A stretch of 64,000 nucleotides of DNA from Kangiella profundi (GCF_002838765.1 NZ_CP025120.1:1302001-1366000), one strand, 5' to 3'. Shown: positions 18,247 to 28,109, counted from the first letter of the stretch. Numbers and translations: made by a program. Notes: generated from the letters alone by a model not told the origin.

Positions 18247-19479
18247 ATGAAGAAACTATCCGTTTCTTATGCGATGTGTGCCGTTATTTATTTGCTGTCG
18301 GCTTCGGCGCAAGCGCAACCCGTTGATTGGGAGCGCTGGCTGGCATCACAGATAAAGCAGCACCCAGACATCATCGCGGCCCGCGAGCAACTGCAAGGCT
18401 CGGAAGCTACTGCGGACGCAGCGGAACAGCCACTTTACAACCCGGAGTTATCTTCTGAGCTGGAACAGGTTGGTGAAGAAAATAACTACCGTGTAGGTGT
18501 TTCTCAAACGGTTGACTGGTGGGATAGACGAGGTGCTAAACAGCAGCAGGCGGCTTTTATCCGACAAGCAGCCAAAGCCCAGTATCAGCAACAGGTTATG
18601 AGTAAGACTGCTGAGGCTCTATCAGCATTGGTTGAGTGGCGTGCCAGTAATCAAGCCGCCATTATTGCTCAGGCACAAAAAGAGCAGCTTAATGCATTAT
18701 TGCAAGTGGCTGAAAAGCGCCAAAAAGCAGGGGATATAGGCACTATTGATGCTGAGCTCACCTTTCTATCTTTATCAAAACAGCTGGCACAGGTCGCTGA
18801 GCTTGAAGTCGCTTTGCAAAAAGCCGAAAGCAGAGTGCGCGAACTTTTGCCACAGTGGACTCCTGAAAAAGGAGGCATTCCCGAAGATTTCTGGCCTTCG
18901 GAGCCAGTGTCCATTACTGACCAGGAGTTGTTACAACATCCCTATGTTGCCAGCGCTCAGGCTCGCTGGAAGTCCATCAAGGAAGAGGCCGAAGCAACCC
19001 GCCGCGCAGCCAAAGCAGAGCCGACCTTTGGAGTCAATGCTGGTCGCGACGGTGGAGAAAATACTGTCGGCCTGACCTTCTCGATTCCTTTGAATGTACG
19101 TAATGACTACAGTGCCGAAACTCGTGTGGCTAATCGTGCAGCACTAGAAGCAGAGGCCCGATTCTTGGCCGTTTATCGCAATCTACGGTTTGACTGGCAG
19201 GCTGCACAAGCTGCCTGGAAACGTTATGACGAGCAATACCGACGCTGGCTCGAGCTGGCTCGTGGCAGAGTTGAAAATAGTGCTGACTTGTTGGAACGCC
19301 AGTGGCGAAGCGGTGATCTATCAACAACTGACTACCTGCTCGCTCTCAACCAGCGTTCGGAGAGCCTGCTGGCAGGAATCTCACTCGAAAAGCACACACA
19401 ACTTGCGTTAACCGAAGTGTTGCTGCACTCCGGCCAGCTCAGAGCTGTTGCACCAACTGCGACTAAGCCACTGAATTAA
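18247..19479 (+). CDS. czcC: TolC-family outer-membrane efflux protein (CzcC-type)
   Basis: A 410-residue outer-membrane factor of an RND heavy-metal efflux system. It has a signal peptide (about 1-23, ending SASAQAQ) and the two long helical repeats of the TolC fold (heptad-rich stretches around 110-190 and 285-385). GAGGAAA stands 6 bases before the ATG. It is followed after 10 bases by the adaptor gene, so it is the first structural gene of the czcCBA-like operon. Assignment to Zn/Co/Cd versus Cu comes from the pump gene, not from this one. Confidence 0.85.
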   Translation: MKKLSVSYAMCAVIYLLSASAQAQPVDWERWLASQIKQHPDIIAAREQLQGSEATADAAEQPLYNPELSSELEQVGEENNYRVGVSQTVDWWDRRGAKQQQAAFIRQAAKAQYQQQVMSKTAEALSALVEWRASNQAAIIAQAQKEQLNALLQVAEKRQKAGDIGTIDAELTFLSLSKQLAQVAELEVALQKAESRVRELLPQWTPEKGGIPEDFWPSEPVSITDQELLQHPYVASAQARWKSIKEEAEATRRAAKAEPTFGVNAGRDGGENTVGLTFSIPLNVRNDYSAETRVANRAALEAEARFLAVYRNLRFDWQAAQAAWKRYDEQYRRWLELARGRVENSADLLERQWRSGDLSTTDYLLALNQRSESLLAGISLEKHTQLALTEVLLHSGQLRAVAPTATKPLN

Positions 19480-19489
19480 AGATAGGATA

Positions 19490-20806
19490 ATGAACATGAA
19501 TAGATTATTGATAGCGATGCTAAGCGCCGCAATGACTGCACCAAGCATAGGGCTTGCAGAAACGATGAGTGGTGAGGCGCACGAACATGATAAGAGCAAG
19601 CCTGCTCAAGAGGTTATTGAGCATAAGGATGATGCGTCTCACAAGGAGCACCCATCAAATGCCACGGATGAACATGAGCGTCATGGTGATACAAAACATG
19701 GGTCTAGCGATAGTTCCCACAATGAAAGTCATGATGATGCGGGACACAGCGAAAGTAATACTGAAGAAGATGGACATGGGCATCAAGAAGAAGCTTCTGC
19801 CACTACGGCACTAAATGCTACTCAAATGACGATTGCTGATATCCAGGTTGCTCCTCTCACTGCCGAGCGCGTTGATTATGAGTTCTACGCACCAGGGGAA
19901 GTTCTTTCTAATGGATACACTAGCTACATAGTGTCACCGCGAGTAGCTTCCGTTGTATTACGTCGTCACGTAGCATTGGGCGCTCATGTCGAACAAGGTC
20001 AGCCACTGGTAACCCTGTTCAGTGAGGATGTGGCGCAGGCCCAGGCAGACTATCGCACCGCTTGGCCTGAATGGGAAAGAGTCCGCAAGCTCGGTCGCAA
20101 AACCGTTGGAGAGCAGCGTTATATCCAGGCCAAAACCAGCTGGGAGGCTGCTCGGGCAACGTTGCAGGCCTATGGGTTAGCTGAGTCAGATTTGCAGTCT
20201 CTGGCATCGCAAGATATTAAGGCATTGGGCGAATATACCCTACGTGCCGAAACCGATGGTTCTGTGTTATCTGACGACTTCGAGCAGGGGCAGCGCGTCG
20301 AAGCTGGTTCTCCTCTGATCAAGCTGGCCAATGAGAAGCAGCTCTGGGTCGAAGCACACCTTCCAGCAGATCAGTCTATATCACTTCCTCTCGGTACATT
20401 GGCTGACATTGTGGCTGGTGATATCCGAATTCAAGGCAAGGTATCCCAAGAAGCACATACCATAAACCCCGTTACACGAACCCGAACAGTGCGCTTATTG
20501 GTGGACAACCTGGAGCATAGGCTGCATCCGGGACAGTTTGCAGAGGTCTTCTTCCGTTTTCGTACAGAAGAGCCGGTATTGGCTGTGCCAGAGTCAGCAC
20601 TGATGCGAAATCCCGATGGAGACTGGGCAATTTTTGTAGAAGAGAGTCCAGGGCAGTTTCGCTCTCAAGAAGTTGAACTAAAGCGAGCACTAGGTTCGTT
20701 GCGTGAAATTAACGGCATTGTTCCCGGAACACGTATTGTTACCGACGGTGCCTTTTTTGTTGCTTCACAAATCGCCAAAGGCGGTTTTGATCCGCATAAC
20801 CACTAA
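19490..20806 (+). CDS. czcB: RND efflux periplasmic adaptor with His-rich N-terminus (CzcB-type)
   Basis: A 438-residue membrane-fusion protein that links the inner-membrane pump to the outer-membrane channel. A signal peptide ends near residue 22. Residues about 25-100 are extremely rich in His, Asp, Glu and Ser (for example HEHDKSKP, HKEHPS, DEHERHGDTKHG, DGHGHQEE) and likely bind metal in the periplasm. After this come the lipoyl/hairpin region and beta-barrel (VVLRRHVALGAHVEQGQPLV, then GTRIVTDGAFFVASQI). It is 16 bases upstream of the pump gene. Confidence 0.88.
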   Translation: MNMNRLLIAMLSAAMTAPSIGLAETMSGEAHEHDKSKPAQEVIEHKDDASHKEHPSNATDEHERHGDTKHGSSDSSHNESHDDAGHSESNTEEDGHGHQEEASATTALNATQMTIADIQVAPLTAERVDYEFYAPGEVLSNGYTSYIVSPRVASVVLRRHVALGAHVEQGQPLVTLFSEDVAQAQADYRTAWPEWERVRKLGRKTVGEQRYIQAKTSWEAARATLQAYGLAESDLQSLASQDIKALGEYTLRAETDGSVLSDDFEQGQRVEAGSPLIKLANEKQLWVEAHLPADQSISLPLGTLADIVAGDIRIQGKVSQEAHTINPVTRTRTVRLLVDNLEHRLHPGQFAEVFFRFRTEEPVLAVPESALMRNPDGDWAIFVEESPGQFRSQEVELKRALGSLREINGIVPGTRIVTDGAFFVASQIAKGGFDPHNH

Positions 20807-20822
20807 GCATTAAGGAGACTCT

Positions 20823-23800
20823 ATGTTTAATCGAATTGTCGATTGGGCGGTCACTAACCGTTTGCTGGTGGCGATTGCGCTCATTACACTAACGGTCAGC
20901 GCCTTTTTTATTATTCCAAGGCTGAATCTTGATGCATTTCCGGATGTTACCAACGTTCAGGTCTCGGTCAATACTGAAGCTCCTGGCTTGGCTGCTGAGG
21001 AAGTCGAGCAGCTGATAACCTATCCGATTGAAGCTGTCATGTACGCTCTGCCTGATGTAGAAGAAGTAAGGTCTATTTCAAAGACTGGCTTGTCTGGCGT
21101 TACTGTTGTGTTTAAGGAAGGCACTGATATTTACTTTGCCCGGCAACTGGTATTCGAGCGACTTCAGGCTGCCAAAGAGCTGATTCCAGAGGGCGTTGGT
21201 ACACCCGAAATGGGGCCAAACACTTCTGGGCTGGGGCAAGTCTATCAGTATTTACTGGTTGCCGAACCCGGTTCGGGTTTCGATGCCATGGAGCTACGCA
21301 GCTTAAATGACTGGGTGGTCAAGTTGTTGCTTATCCCGGCCGAAGGCGTGACTGATGTGCTGTCTTTCGGCGGTGAGGTGCGTCAGTATCAGGTCGATCT
21401 GAATCCGTCAAAGCTGTTATCTTACGATCTGACCCAGGACGATATCATGGCGGCTCTGGAGCGTAACAACACCAATGTTGGCGGCTGGTATATGAACCGT
21501 GGTCAGGAGCAATTGGTGATCCGAGGTACCGGCTGGCTCGATCATGGCAAGCAAGGGCTGGAGCAGATCCGTCAAGTTCCCCTGAAAACGGTGGATGGCA
21601 CCACTATCACCGTATCGGATGTAGCCAAAGTGAATCTGGGTAGCGAAATCCGCCAGGGCGCAGTGACCATGACACGCCGAACTTCGGATGGGAAAGTTGA
21701 GACACTAGGCGAAGTCGTCTCAGGCATTGTATTAAAACGTTTAGGCGCCAATACCAAAAGCACCATTGATGGGGTTAATGCCCGTATCGAGCGTATTAAT
21801 CAGGCGTTACCGGAAGGAGTTAAGTTCGAGGCTTACTATGATCAGGCCGATCTGGTGACGCAAGCGGTTGATACCGTTGTCAATGCTCTGTTACTGGCGT
21901 TTGTCTTCATTGTGGTCATTTTGGCGCTGTTCCTAATGAATTTGCGTGCTACCTTACTGGTACTGATCTCAATTCCAATTTCCATCGGTATTGCTTTGAT
22001 GGTGATGGCGTGGTTTGGTCTTTCGGCAAACTTAATGTCTCTAGGCGGTATTGCCGTGGCCATTGGCATGCTCGTGGATGGCTCTGTAGTGATGGTCGAA
22101 AACATGTTCAAACATTTGACCCATCCCGATGCCACCCATGACAAAGATAGACAGACAATGGTTCAGGATGATCCAGATCCTGTTGATGCAGCTCATGATA
22201 GCCATGGGATTGCTTTACGCTTGCAAGAAGCTGGCAGAGAGGTAGCAAGACCTATATTTTTTGCGACAGCAATTATTTTAGTTGTCTTCATGCCGCTATT
22301 CAGTTTCGAAGGGGTCGAAGCCAAACTGTTCCAGCCGATGGCTATCAGTATCATGCTGTCTATGCTGTCCGCGCTGGTTGTAGCTTTAATCATAGTCCCA
22401 GCATTAGCCACCTACCTGTTTCGCAAAGGGATACGCCCGCGGGAGAGTTTCGTCTTGAAACCACTTGATAAACTCTACCGCAAGGGTTTGTCGTGGGCTA
22501 TGAGCCACAGTAAGGTCGTCGTTGGTATTGCTGTAACGCTCGTGGTTGCGGCAGCTTTAGTAATACCGCGTCTGGGTACCGAGTTTGTGCCTGAACTCGA
22601 AGAAGGAACGGTCAACCTCCGGGTAACTCTCGCTCCGTCCTCCAGCCTGGATACTGCGCTTGAAGTCGCTCCAAAACTCGAAGCAATGCTGATGGAATTC
22701 CCGGAAGTCACCTATGCGTTATCACGCATTGGACGTGCCGAAATTGGCGGTGATCCAGAGCCAGTGAATAACATTGAGATCTATATTGGTCTTAAGCCAG
22801 TGCCAGAATGGACCAGCGCCGATAATCGTTATGAACTTCAATCCCTGATGGAGCAAAAGCTGGAACAACATCCCGGATTGCTGTTCAATTTTTCACAACC
22901 AATTGCCACCCGTGTGGATGAGCTGTTATCGGGGGTTAAAGCGCAACTAGCGATAAAACTCTTTGGTAAAGATCTTGATGTGCTGGCTGAAAAAGGGCAG
23001 GCAATTGAGGCAGTGGTCAAAAAGATCGACGGTACGCGCGATGTTGCCATGGAGCAAATTGTCGGTGAAGCTCAATTGGTCGTAAAGCCCAATCGCCGCG
23101 CATTGTCTCGTTATGGACTTGACGTAGCGGATGTCATGGAAGTGGTTCGAAATGGGCTTGGCGGTGCCAGCGCTGGACAAATCATCAATGGTAACGAACG
23201 TTATGATATCTATGTTCGGTTGGATGAACGTTTTCGCCAAGATCGCGAAACTATTGCTGACCTTCGTTTGCAGGAACCTTCAGGAGCCTGGGTTCGCCTT
23301 GGTGATGTAGCCTCTGTAAATATTGCTTCCGGCCCGCCGCAGGTTCGCCGCGATGATGTTCAGCGCAGAGTAGTCGTTCAGGCCAATGTGCAAGGGCGTG
23401 ATATGGGCAGCGTGGTAGCAGATATTCGCGCAGCGATTGCTGAACAAGTTGATTTGCCAACGGGTTACTCCGTGGATATAGGTGGACAATTCGAAAATCA
23501 ACAGCGAGCACAAAAGCGTCTGTCGCTGGTCGTGCCATTATCGCTGGCGCTTATCGCCTTGTTGCTTTATTTTGCCTTTGCTTCGGTTGGTCAGGCTATG
23601 CTGATTCTGGTAAATGTACCTCTAGCCATTATTGGTGGGGTATTCTCACTCTGGCTGTCAGGGCAGTATTTATCAGTGCCCAGCTCGGTCGGATTTATTA
23701 CCCTGTTTGGCGTCGCGGTACTTAACGGTGTAGTGATGGTTGAAAGTATCAATCAGCGTATCAAGGATGGCCTACCTGTCAGTGAAGCCGCTTTTGATGG

Positions 23801-24017
23801 TGCCGTATCCAGGCTTAGACCGGTATTGATGACAGCAGTAACATCTGCGTTAGGCCTAATACCGATGTTGCTATCAAATGGCGTTGGAGCAGAGATACAA
23901 AAACCGCTTGCCAGTGTTATCGTAGGCGGGCTGATAACAGCCACATTTTTAACATTGTTTGTGTTGCCCGTTTTGTTTGCCTGGTTTTCAAAAGGTAAGT
24001 TGAAGGAGAAACACTAA
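20823..24017 (+). CDS. czcA: Heavy-metal efflux RND pump (CzcA/CusA family)
   Basis: A 1064-residue inner-membrane proton/metal antiporter with the two RND repeats and about 12 helices. The charged helix-4 motif reads IAVAIGMLVDGSVVMVEN (residues 402-419), and the second-half equivalent is FGVAVLNGVVMVESIN. This VDGSVVMVEN form fits divalent-cation pumps (Czc-like) better than CusA, which carries VDAA; the metal is therefore likely Zn, Co, Cd or Ni, not Cu, but this is inference. A His/Asp-rich insertion follows helix 4 (HPDATHDKD, DPDPVDAAHDSHG), unusual in length. A TGCCGRCTC hairpin after the stop may end the operon. Confidence 0.9.
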   Translation: MFNRIVDWAVTNRLLVAIALITLTVSAFFIIPRLNLDAFPDVTNVQVSVNTEAPGLAAEEVEQLITYPIEAVMYALPDVEEVRSISKTGLSGVTVVFKEGTDIYFARQLVFERLQAAKELIPEGVGTPEMGPNTSGLGQVYQYLLVAEPGSGFDAMELRSLNDWVVKLLLIPAEGVTDVLSFGGEVRQYQVDLNPSKLLSYDLTQDDIMAALERNNTNVGGWYMNRGQEQLVIRGTGWLDHGKQGLEQIRQVPLKTVDGTTITVSDVAKVNLGSEIRQGAVTMTRRTSDGKVETLGEVVSGIVLKRLGANTKSTIDGVNARIERINQALPEGVKFEAYYDQADLVTQAVDTVVNALLLAFVFIVVILALFLMNLRATLLVLISIPISIGIALMVMAWFGLSANLMSLGGIAVAIGMLVDGSVVMVENMFKHLTHPDATHDKDRQTMVQDDPDPVDAAHDSHGIALRLQEAGREVARPIFFATAIILVVFMPLFSFEGVEAKLFQPMAISIMLSMLSALVVALIIVPALATYLFRKGIRPRESFVLKPLDKLYRKGLSWAMSHSKVVVGIAVTLVVAAALVIPRLGTEFVPELEEGTVNLRVTLAPSSSLDTALEVAPKLEAMLMEFPEVTYALSRIGRAEIGGDPEPVNNIEIYIGLKPVPEWTSADNRYELQSLMEQKLEQHPGLLFNFSQPIATRVDELLSGVKAQLAIKLFGKDLDVLAEKGQAIEAVVKKIDGTRDVAMEQIVGEAQLVVKPNRRALSRYGLDVADVMEVVRNGLGGASAGQIINGNERYDIYVRLDERFRQDRETIADLRLQEPSGAWVRLGDVASVNIASGPPQVRRDDVQRRVVVQANVQGRDMGSVVADIRAAIAEQVDLPTGYSVDIGGQFENQQRAQKRLSLVVPLSLALIALLLYFAFASVGQAMLILVNVPLAIIGGVFSLWLSGQYLSVPSSVGFITLFGVAVLNGVVMVESINQRIKDGLPVSEAAFDGAVSRLRPVLMTAVTSALGLIPMLLSNGVGAEIQKPLASVIVGGLITATFLTLFVLPVLFAWFSKGKLKEKH

Positions 24018-24026
24018 CTAGCAATC

Positions 24027-24051
24027 TGCCGGCTCTATTTTGGAGTCGGCA
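24027..24051 (+). terminator. Possible terminator after czcA
   Basis: Imperfect hairpin TGCCGGCTC / GAGTCGGCA just after the czcA stop, followed by only a short T-containing stretch. It is plausible as an operon end but weak as an intrinsic terminator. Confidence 0.4.
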
Positions 24052-24177
24052 ATACTTTATAATAGCAAGATGGTTTGAACCAACACCCCATTAATGCTGA
24101 AAGCTCGCCCATTTTCGTATCGAGGACTCTCCGCCGGGGAGGGGGAAAGCCAATATCAAAAAATGCAAGGTATACCT

Positions 24178-25080
24178 ATGAGCCAGAAATGTAACCGTGA
24201 CTGCAAAGCAGATGCTACTGATATAACGCAAGATATTGCTAGCAACGACAAGTTATTTGAAGGGGCATATATAAGCGAATACCACGTGCCTAAAATGGAT
24301 TGTCCATCAGAGGAGGGCATGATCCGGATGGCTCTGGACAGTCTTGAGCCAGGTGTAATCCTTGAATTTGATACGCCACAACGTAAAGTCAGAGTGTTTC
24401 ATCATCCTGATGTCAGTGACATGGTAGAAAATCGGATAACATCTCTTGGACTTGGCGCGAGATTAGAGTCAACCAGCGCTGTGGACAGCGAGATTATCCA
24501 TAAGGCAAGGTTAACGGCACAAAATGAAGAAGCAGAGGAAGCTGGCATACTTAAAATGCTGTTAGCTATTAATGCAGTGATGTTTATTACAGAGCTTGTT
24601 ATCGGCTGGTGGGCACAATCGACCGGATTGATAGCTGATTCATTGGATATGTTTGCCGATGCAGCAGTGTATGGGGTGGCACTATACGCCGTTGGGCATG
24701 GCGTCCGAAAAAAACTCCGTGCAGCGCATATATCAGGTTGGTTACAGGTTATTTTAGCTCTGGGTGTATTAACAGAAGTTGTGAGGAGACTGGTTCAAGG
24801 GAGTGAGCCTGATTCAAACCTTATGATGGTGTTTGGCTTAATTGCCTTGGTAGCAAATGTCTGGTGCTTAATCTTAATCGCTAAAAAGCGAAATGGCGGC
24901 GCTCACATGAGAGCAAGCTGGATTTTTTCTGCTAATGATGTCATCGCTAACGCAGGCGTTATTATTGCCGGAGGATTAGTGGCATGGACGGGCTCACAAT
25001 ATCCAGACTTAATCATTGGGTTTATCATTGGATTAATTGTTTTAGTTGGCGGTTTTCGTATATTGAAGATCAAATCCTAA
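24178..25080 (+). CDS. Cation transporter with N-terminal HMA-like domain fused to a CDF membrane domain
   Basis: A CDF-type cation transporter with an added soluble domain. The frame is open from ATG 24094, but the first 28 codons are not protein-like, while ATG 24178 (MSQKCNRDC) has AAGG 9 bases upstream, so I choose it (300 residues). Residues about 32-95 form a heavy-metal-associated-like domain with YHVPKMDCPSEEG, a ferredoxin-like fold in which one CxxC cysteine is replaced. The membrane half has about six helices with IADSLDMFADAAVYG, equivalent to the CDF metal site. It follows czcA by 160 bases. Confidence 0.78.
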   Translation: MSQKCNRDCKADATDITQDIASNDKLFEGAYISEYHVPKMDCPSEEGMIRMALDSLEPGVILEFDTPQRKVRVFHHPDVSDMVENRITSLGLGARLESTSAVDSEIIHKARLTAQNEEAEEAGILKMLLAINAVMFITELVIGWWAQSTGLIADSLDMFADAAVYGVALYAVGHGVRKKLRAAHISGWLQVILALGVLTEVVRRLVQGSEPDSNLMMVFGLIALVANVWCLILIAKKRNGGAHMRASWIFSANDVIANAGVIIAGGLVAWTGSQYPDLIIGFIIGLIVLVGGFRILKIKS

Positions 25081-25114
25081 GGTAGGAATAGAGCTCCACA
25101 AGAGGTAATCTTAA

Positions 25115-26002
25115 ATGCATGATCATTCGCACTCACATGGTTCAAATAATCGTATAGGTTGGGCATTTTTTCTGAATGTCACCTTTACCATTATCGAATT
25201 TATAGGAGGTATCTTAACCAATAGTACCGCCATCATGGCCGACGCCGTTCATGATCTTGGCGACAGTTTATCCATCGGATTTGCTTGGTTTCTCAGTAAA
25301 GTTAGTGAAAAAGGTTCAAATTCAGAGTTCACCTATGGTTACCGCCGGTTATCATTGTTCGGTGCACTTATTAATGGTCTAGTCCTCATTATTGGTTCCG
25401 TCTGGGTTCTGACAGAAGCTATCCCTAAACTCCTGCAACCAGAAATGCCTATAGTTGAGGGCATGATCGCCTTAGCCGTGTTTGGGGTGCTAGTTAATGG
25501 GTTTGCGGCTTATAAATTAAGTAAAGGCAAAACTCTTAATGAGCGTGTACTCAATTGGCATTTATTGGAAGATGTACTGGGTTGGGTTGCAGTTTTAATC
25601 GTTTCCATCGTACTTCTTTTTGTTGACTGGCCCATTCTTGACCCAGCTTTATCAATTCTTTTCACTCTCTATATTTTAATTAATGTTGCTAAAAACCTTT
25701 GGCACACTATAAGGTTATTTTTACAGGCAATCCCTGACAAAGAACTGTCAAAATCAGTTTATAAAACCTTAATAGAACTCAAAGAAGTGGATAGTATCCA
25801 TCACCTGCACTTGTGGTCATTGGATGGAGAGCATCATGTACTTACTGCTCATCTAGCTCTACAAGAGGCACTGTCTACTCAACAGCAACTGGAGTTAAAA
25901 AAGTCCATAGCAGAACGATTGAGTAAATTTAATTTAGAGCATACGACCATTGAGCTTGAAATGACTGACGAGCAATGCCGCGATGCTTCTGAAGCTTTGT
26001 AA
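25115..26002 (+). CDS. czcD: CDF-family Zn/Co/Cd efflux protein (CzcD-type)
   Basis: A 295-residue cation diffusion facilitator that exports divalent metals from cytosol to periplasm by proton antiport. It begins with a His-rich tail (MHDHSHSHGS), has six predicted helices, and carries the helix-2 metal site MADAVHDLGDSLS and helix-5 HLLEDVLGW, with the cytosolic C-terminal domain (HHLHLWSLDGEHHVLTAHL). Complete for the family. It is 34 bases after the HMA-CDF fusion gene and likely co-transcribed. Confidence 0.9.
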   Translation: MHDHSHSHGSNNRIGWAFFLNVTFTIIEFIGGILTNSTAIMADAVHDLGDSLSIGFAWFLSKVSEKGSNSEFTYGYRRLSLFGALINGLVLIIGSVWVLTEAIPKLLQPEMPIVEGMIALAVFGVLVNGFAAYKLSKGKTLNERVLNWHLLEDVLGWVAVLIVSIVLLFVDWPILDPALSILFTLYILINVAKNLWHTIRLFLQAIPDKELSKSVYKTLIELKEVDSIHHLHLWSLDGEHHVLTAHLALQEALSTQQQLELKKSIAERLSKFNLEHTTIELEMTDEQCRDASEAL

Positions 26003-26061
26003 TTGGGAGAGTACAGCTATAATTTATATTGTGGCCGCACAGTAACTGGTACCCTTGACTT

Positions 26062-26998
26062 ATGCGTCGATTAATTTATTTCGTTGAATCAAATCTTGTT
26101 TGGTTTGTGATTATTGTAGCTGGAGTTGGCCTGATATTGCCCGAATCCGGGAAGTACCTCGACTCCTCAATAGCCCCTTTACTTGTGATTCTGATGTTTG
26201 TGATCAGCCTTACATTTGATGCACATGCCGTACGAATAGACTTTCGCAAACCGTCAAGACAGTTTTTGGCAATGGGGCTCGTCTATGGCCCGATTCAATT
26301 GCAGGCTTCTTGACTGGTCGCCTTTTTTTGGAAACGGATTGCTTGCTACAGGCCAAACTCTGCTTGGCACACTGCCAACAGATGTATCTTCTCCTCTTTT
26401 AGTACTGATGGCTCGTGGAAACGTTGCCTTGGCCGCCGTTTTCAATGCGGTCAATACAGCCTTTTCTCCTTTCGTAGTTCCGCTCCTTTTTCTATGGCTG
26501 ACAGGGATACAGCTAGAAGTCCCTCTCGTTTCCATCATCCTGGAGTTAGCTCTAGTTGTTTTAGTGCCTACAATTCTCGGTGTAACCTTACGCACCAACT
26601 TTCCGATGATTATTTCAAAGCATGATTCGACTTACGCAGGAATTGGGTCAGTCTTCTATCTTGTAATATTACTTGCGGTAGTGGCTTCCAATGCAGAAAC
26701 CATCATTGGTTATGGATAGTATGCTTTTGTAATTGCTGGAGCAGCTTTAAGTCTAAATCTTTGTGGCTACTTAATTGGAATGGCTTCACGGTTTATAACG
26801 ACAGACCGACCGGAAGTCATCGCATACCTATTTACTGTAAGCAAAAAAGAATTTAGCATTGCAGCGGCTTTTGTGGCTGCATCAGGGTTGCCATCAGAAA
26901 TAGTAATACCAGCCACATTTTTTGCAGTAATTCAGATGATCACATCTCCTATTGTGGCCAAATATCTTGCTCGAGGCTTGATTTCGAAAGAGATATGA
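26062..26998 (+). pseudogene. Sodium-dependent (bile acid/arsenic-type) symporter, broken
   Basis: Remnant of a BASS/ACR3-superfamily membrane transporter. Frame 1 runs 26062-26313 (MRRLIYFVESNLVWFV to FLAMGLVYGPI). Homology then continues in other frames: GFLTGRLF near 26310, then GNGLLATGQTLLGTLPTD from about 26331 to a TAG at 26717-26719. The same frame continues after that stop (YAFVIAGAALSLNLCGYL to LARGLISKEI, stop at 26996). So there are at least two frameshifts around 26300-26330 and one nonsense codon. The gene is dead as sequenced. Confidence 0.82.
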
Positions 26999-27479
26999 AG
27001 GATTTTTTCATCGAAACATACGACCAATTTAGTAATAAAGAAATCATAGTGCCTGCCATAACCATACAGTACGGTACTAGGCAAAGTAACTTAAAGTATT
27101 AGCCGATGATATGAGCGAATTGGAACAAAGCATAGCTAGGTTTCAAGATCATCTTATCCTTAAGCAAACCCATTTTAGATAAGAGATCACCTATAATCTG
27201 TAGCGATAAAGTAGTTCAATAAATACGGTTAGCCATTAAACAGGAAGTGTATCAATAGCACATAGTCATCTGCGATTGCATTGACATATTCGATATATTT
27301 CATAAAGTTAAGATGCTTTTTGGTCGAATTGTCACGAATCGTGGCCGTACCTCTATTTGTATGAGCATCTGTTTTTGGGGCATTTGGCGATTTCTGATAA
27401 AAGTAGGAAGTCGTATTATTTTCGACTAATTCGTTCATCAACACCAATTGGTCTGACTGCCAACGAATAAGGTAAATTG
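26999..27479. other. Gene-free stretch between pseudogenes
   Basis: About 480 AT-rich bases with no recognisable gene. The minus-strand frame 27229-27447 (ending KYIEYVNAIADDYVLLIHFL) has no ribosome site and no family I know; it could be the end of a decayed gene. No clear repeat or RNA was seen. Confidence 0.35.
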
Positions 27480-27707
27480 ATGTCTAACCTTCTTTTACCC
27501 GGTGTGGCGCTGGCTGTGCTGGTGGTTTTATTTCTACCGAGGGTACGCAATGCCTCTCTTTGGCGGGCTACGGTAACACCACTGGCGACAATAATCGGCA
27601 GTGGATTTTTGATTTCCGGGCCGCTACTCAGCCATGTTGTGGCGGCGTGGGCTCCGGTTGCGATGCTGGGGATTCTCCTGGTGGCGTTTGCTATCCCGGT
27701 AGGTTGA
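27480..27707 (+). pseudogene. Truncated membrane protein, N-terminal fragment
   Basis: About 75 residues starting MSNLLLPGVALAVLVVLFLP, then LWRATVTPLATIIGSGFLIS and two further hydrophobic stretches, ending abruptly at IPVG. The composition and start (AAGG upstream, ATG 27480) look like the N-terminus of a larger multi-helix membrane protein. The next bases do not continue it. I do not know the family. Confidence 0.45.
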
Positions 27708-27779
27708 TTTCGCAGATCTAAAGTGGCATTAAAGAGACATTTAATGGTGACTCGAACCTGAGTGTTCTCCACGGCCGGT

Positions 27780-28008
27780 AGACCGAGAGTTGCCTTGTGG
27801 GCATCGCGGGAGCGTTATCAGTGAGAGCAATGCCGGAAGTGATGATTCTGGTGCGCTGTATAACAAACTGGAAGGAAAAATACTTCCTTTATTACGAGAA
27901 CCACAAAGGATGGATCAAGGTGATGAAAGCAAGTATTGGGTATAATGCTTCATTTTTTTATAGTCACCGTATAATGTGGAGGTACGCAAGTGATGCTTAC
28001 ATACGTTA
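27780..28008 (+). pseudogene. glgP: 3' end of an alpha-glucan phosphorylase gene
   Basis: The frame at about 27837-27930 reads SDDSGALYNKLEGKILPL, matching the C-terminal DxxALYxxLExxxxPL motif of alpha-glucan/glycogen phosphorylases. After a one-base shift near 27885-27895 the next frame reads YYENHKGWIKVMKASI, then FYSHRIMWRYASDAYIR and a stop at 28006-28008, which corresponds to the family end (WIxxMKxSI ... HRMVxEY). Only the last 60 or so residues remain, so it is a fragment carried in by rearrangement. Confidence 0.65.
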
Positions 28009-28109
28009 GGGAAAATTAGTTCGAACAATTAATGTAACTTGTCATAACGCCACCTCGTGGGCAAATGGTGATCCTGTCACGCAATTAAACTGTCCTAATT
28101 CATATTGAT

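Noticed and set aside
20823..24017. Pump as CusA (copper/silver)
   Set aside because: The helix-4 motif is VDGSVVMVEN rather than the CusA-type VDAA form, and the neighbours are CDF Zn/Co/Cd exporters.
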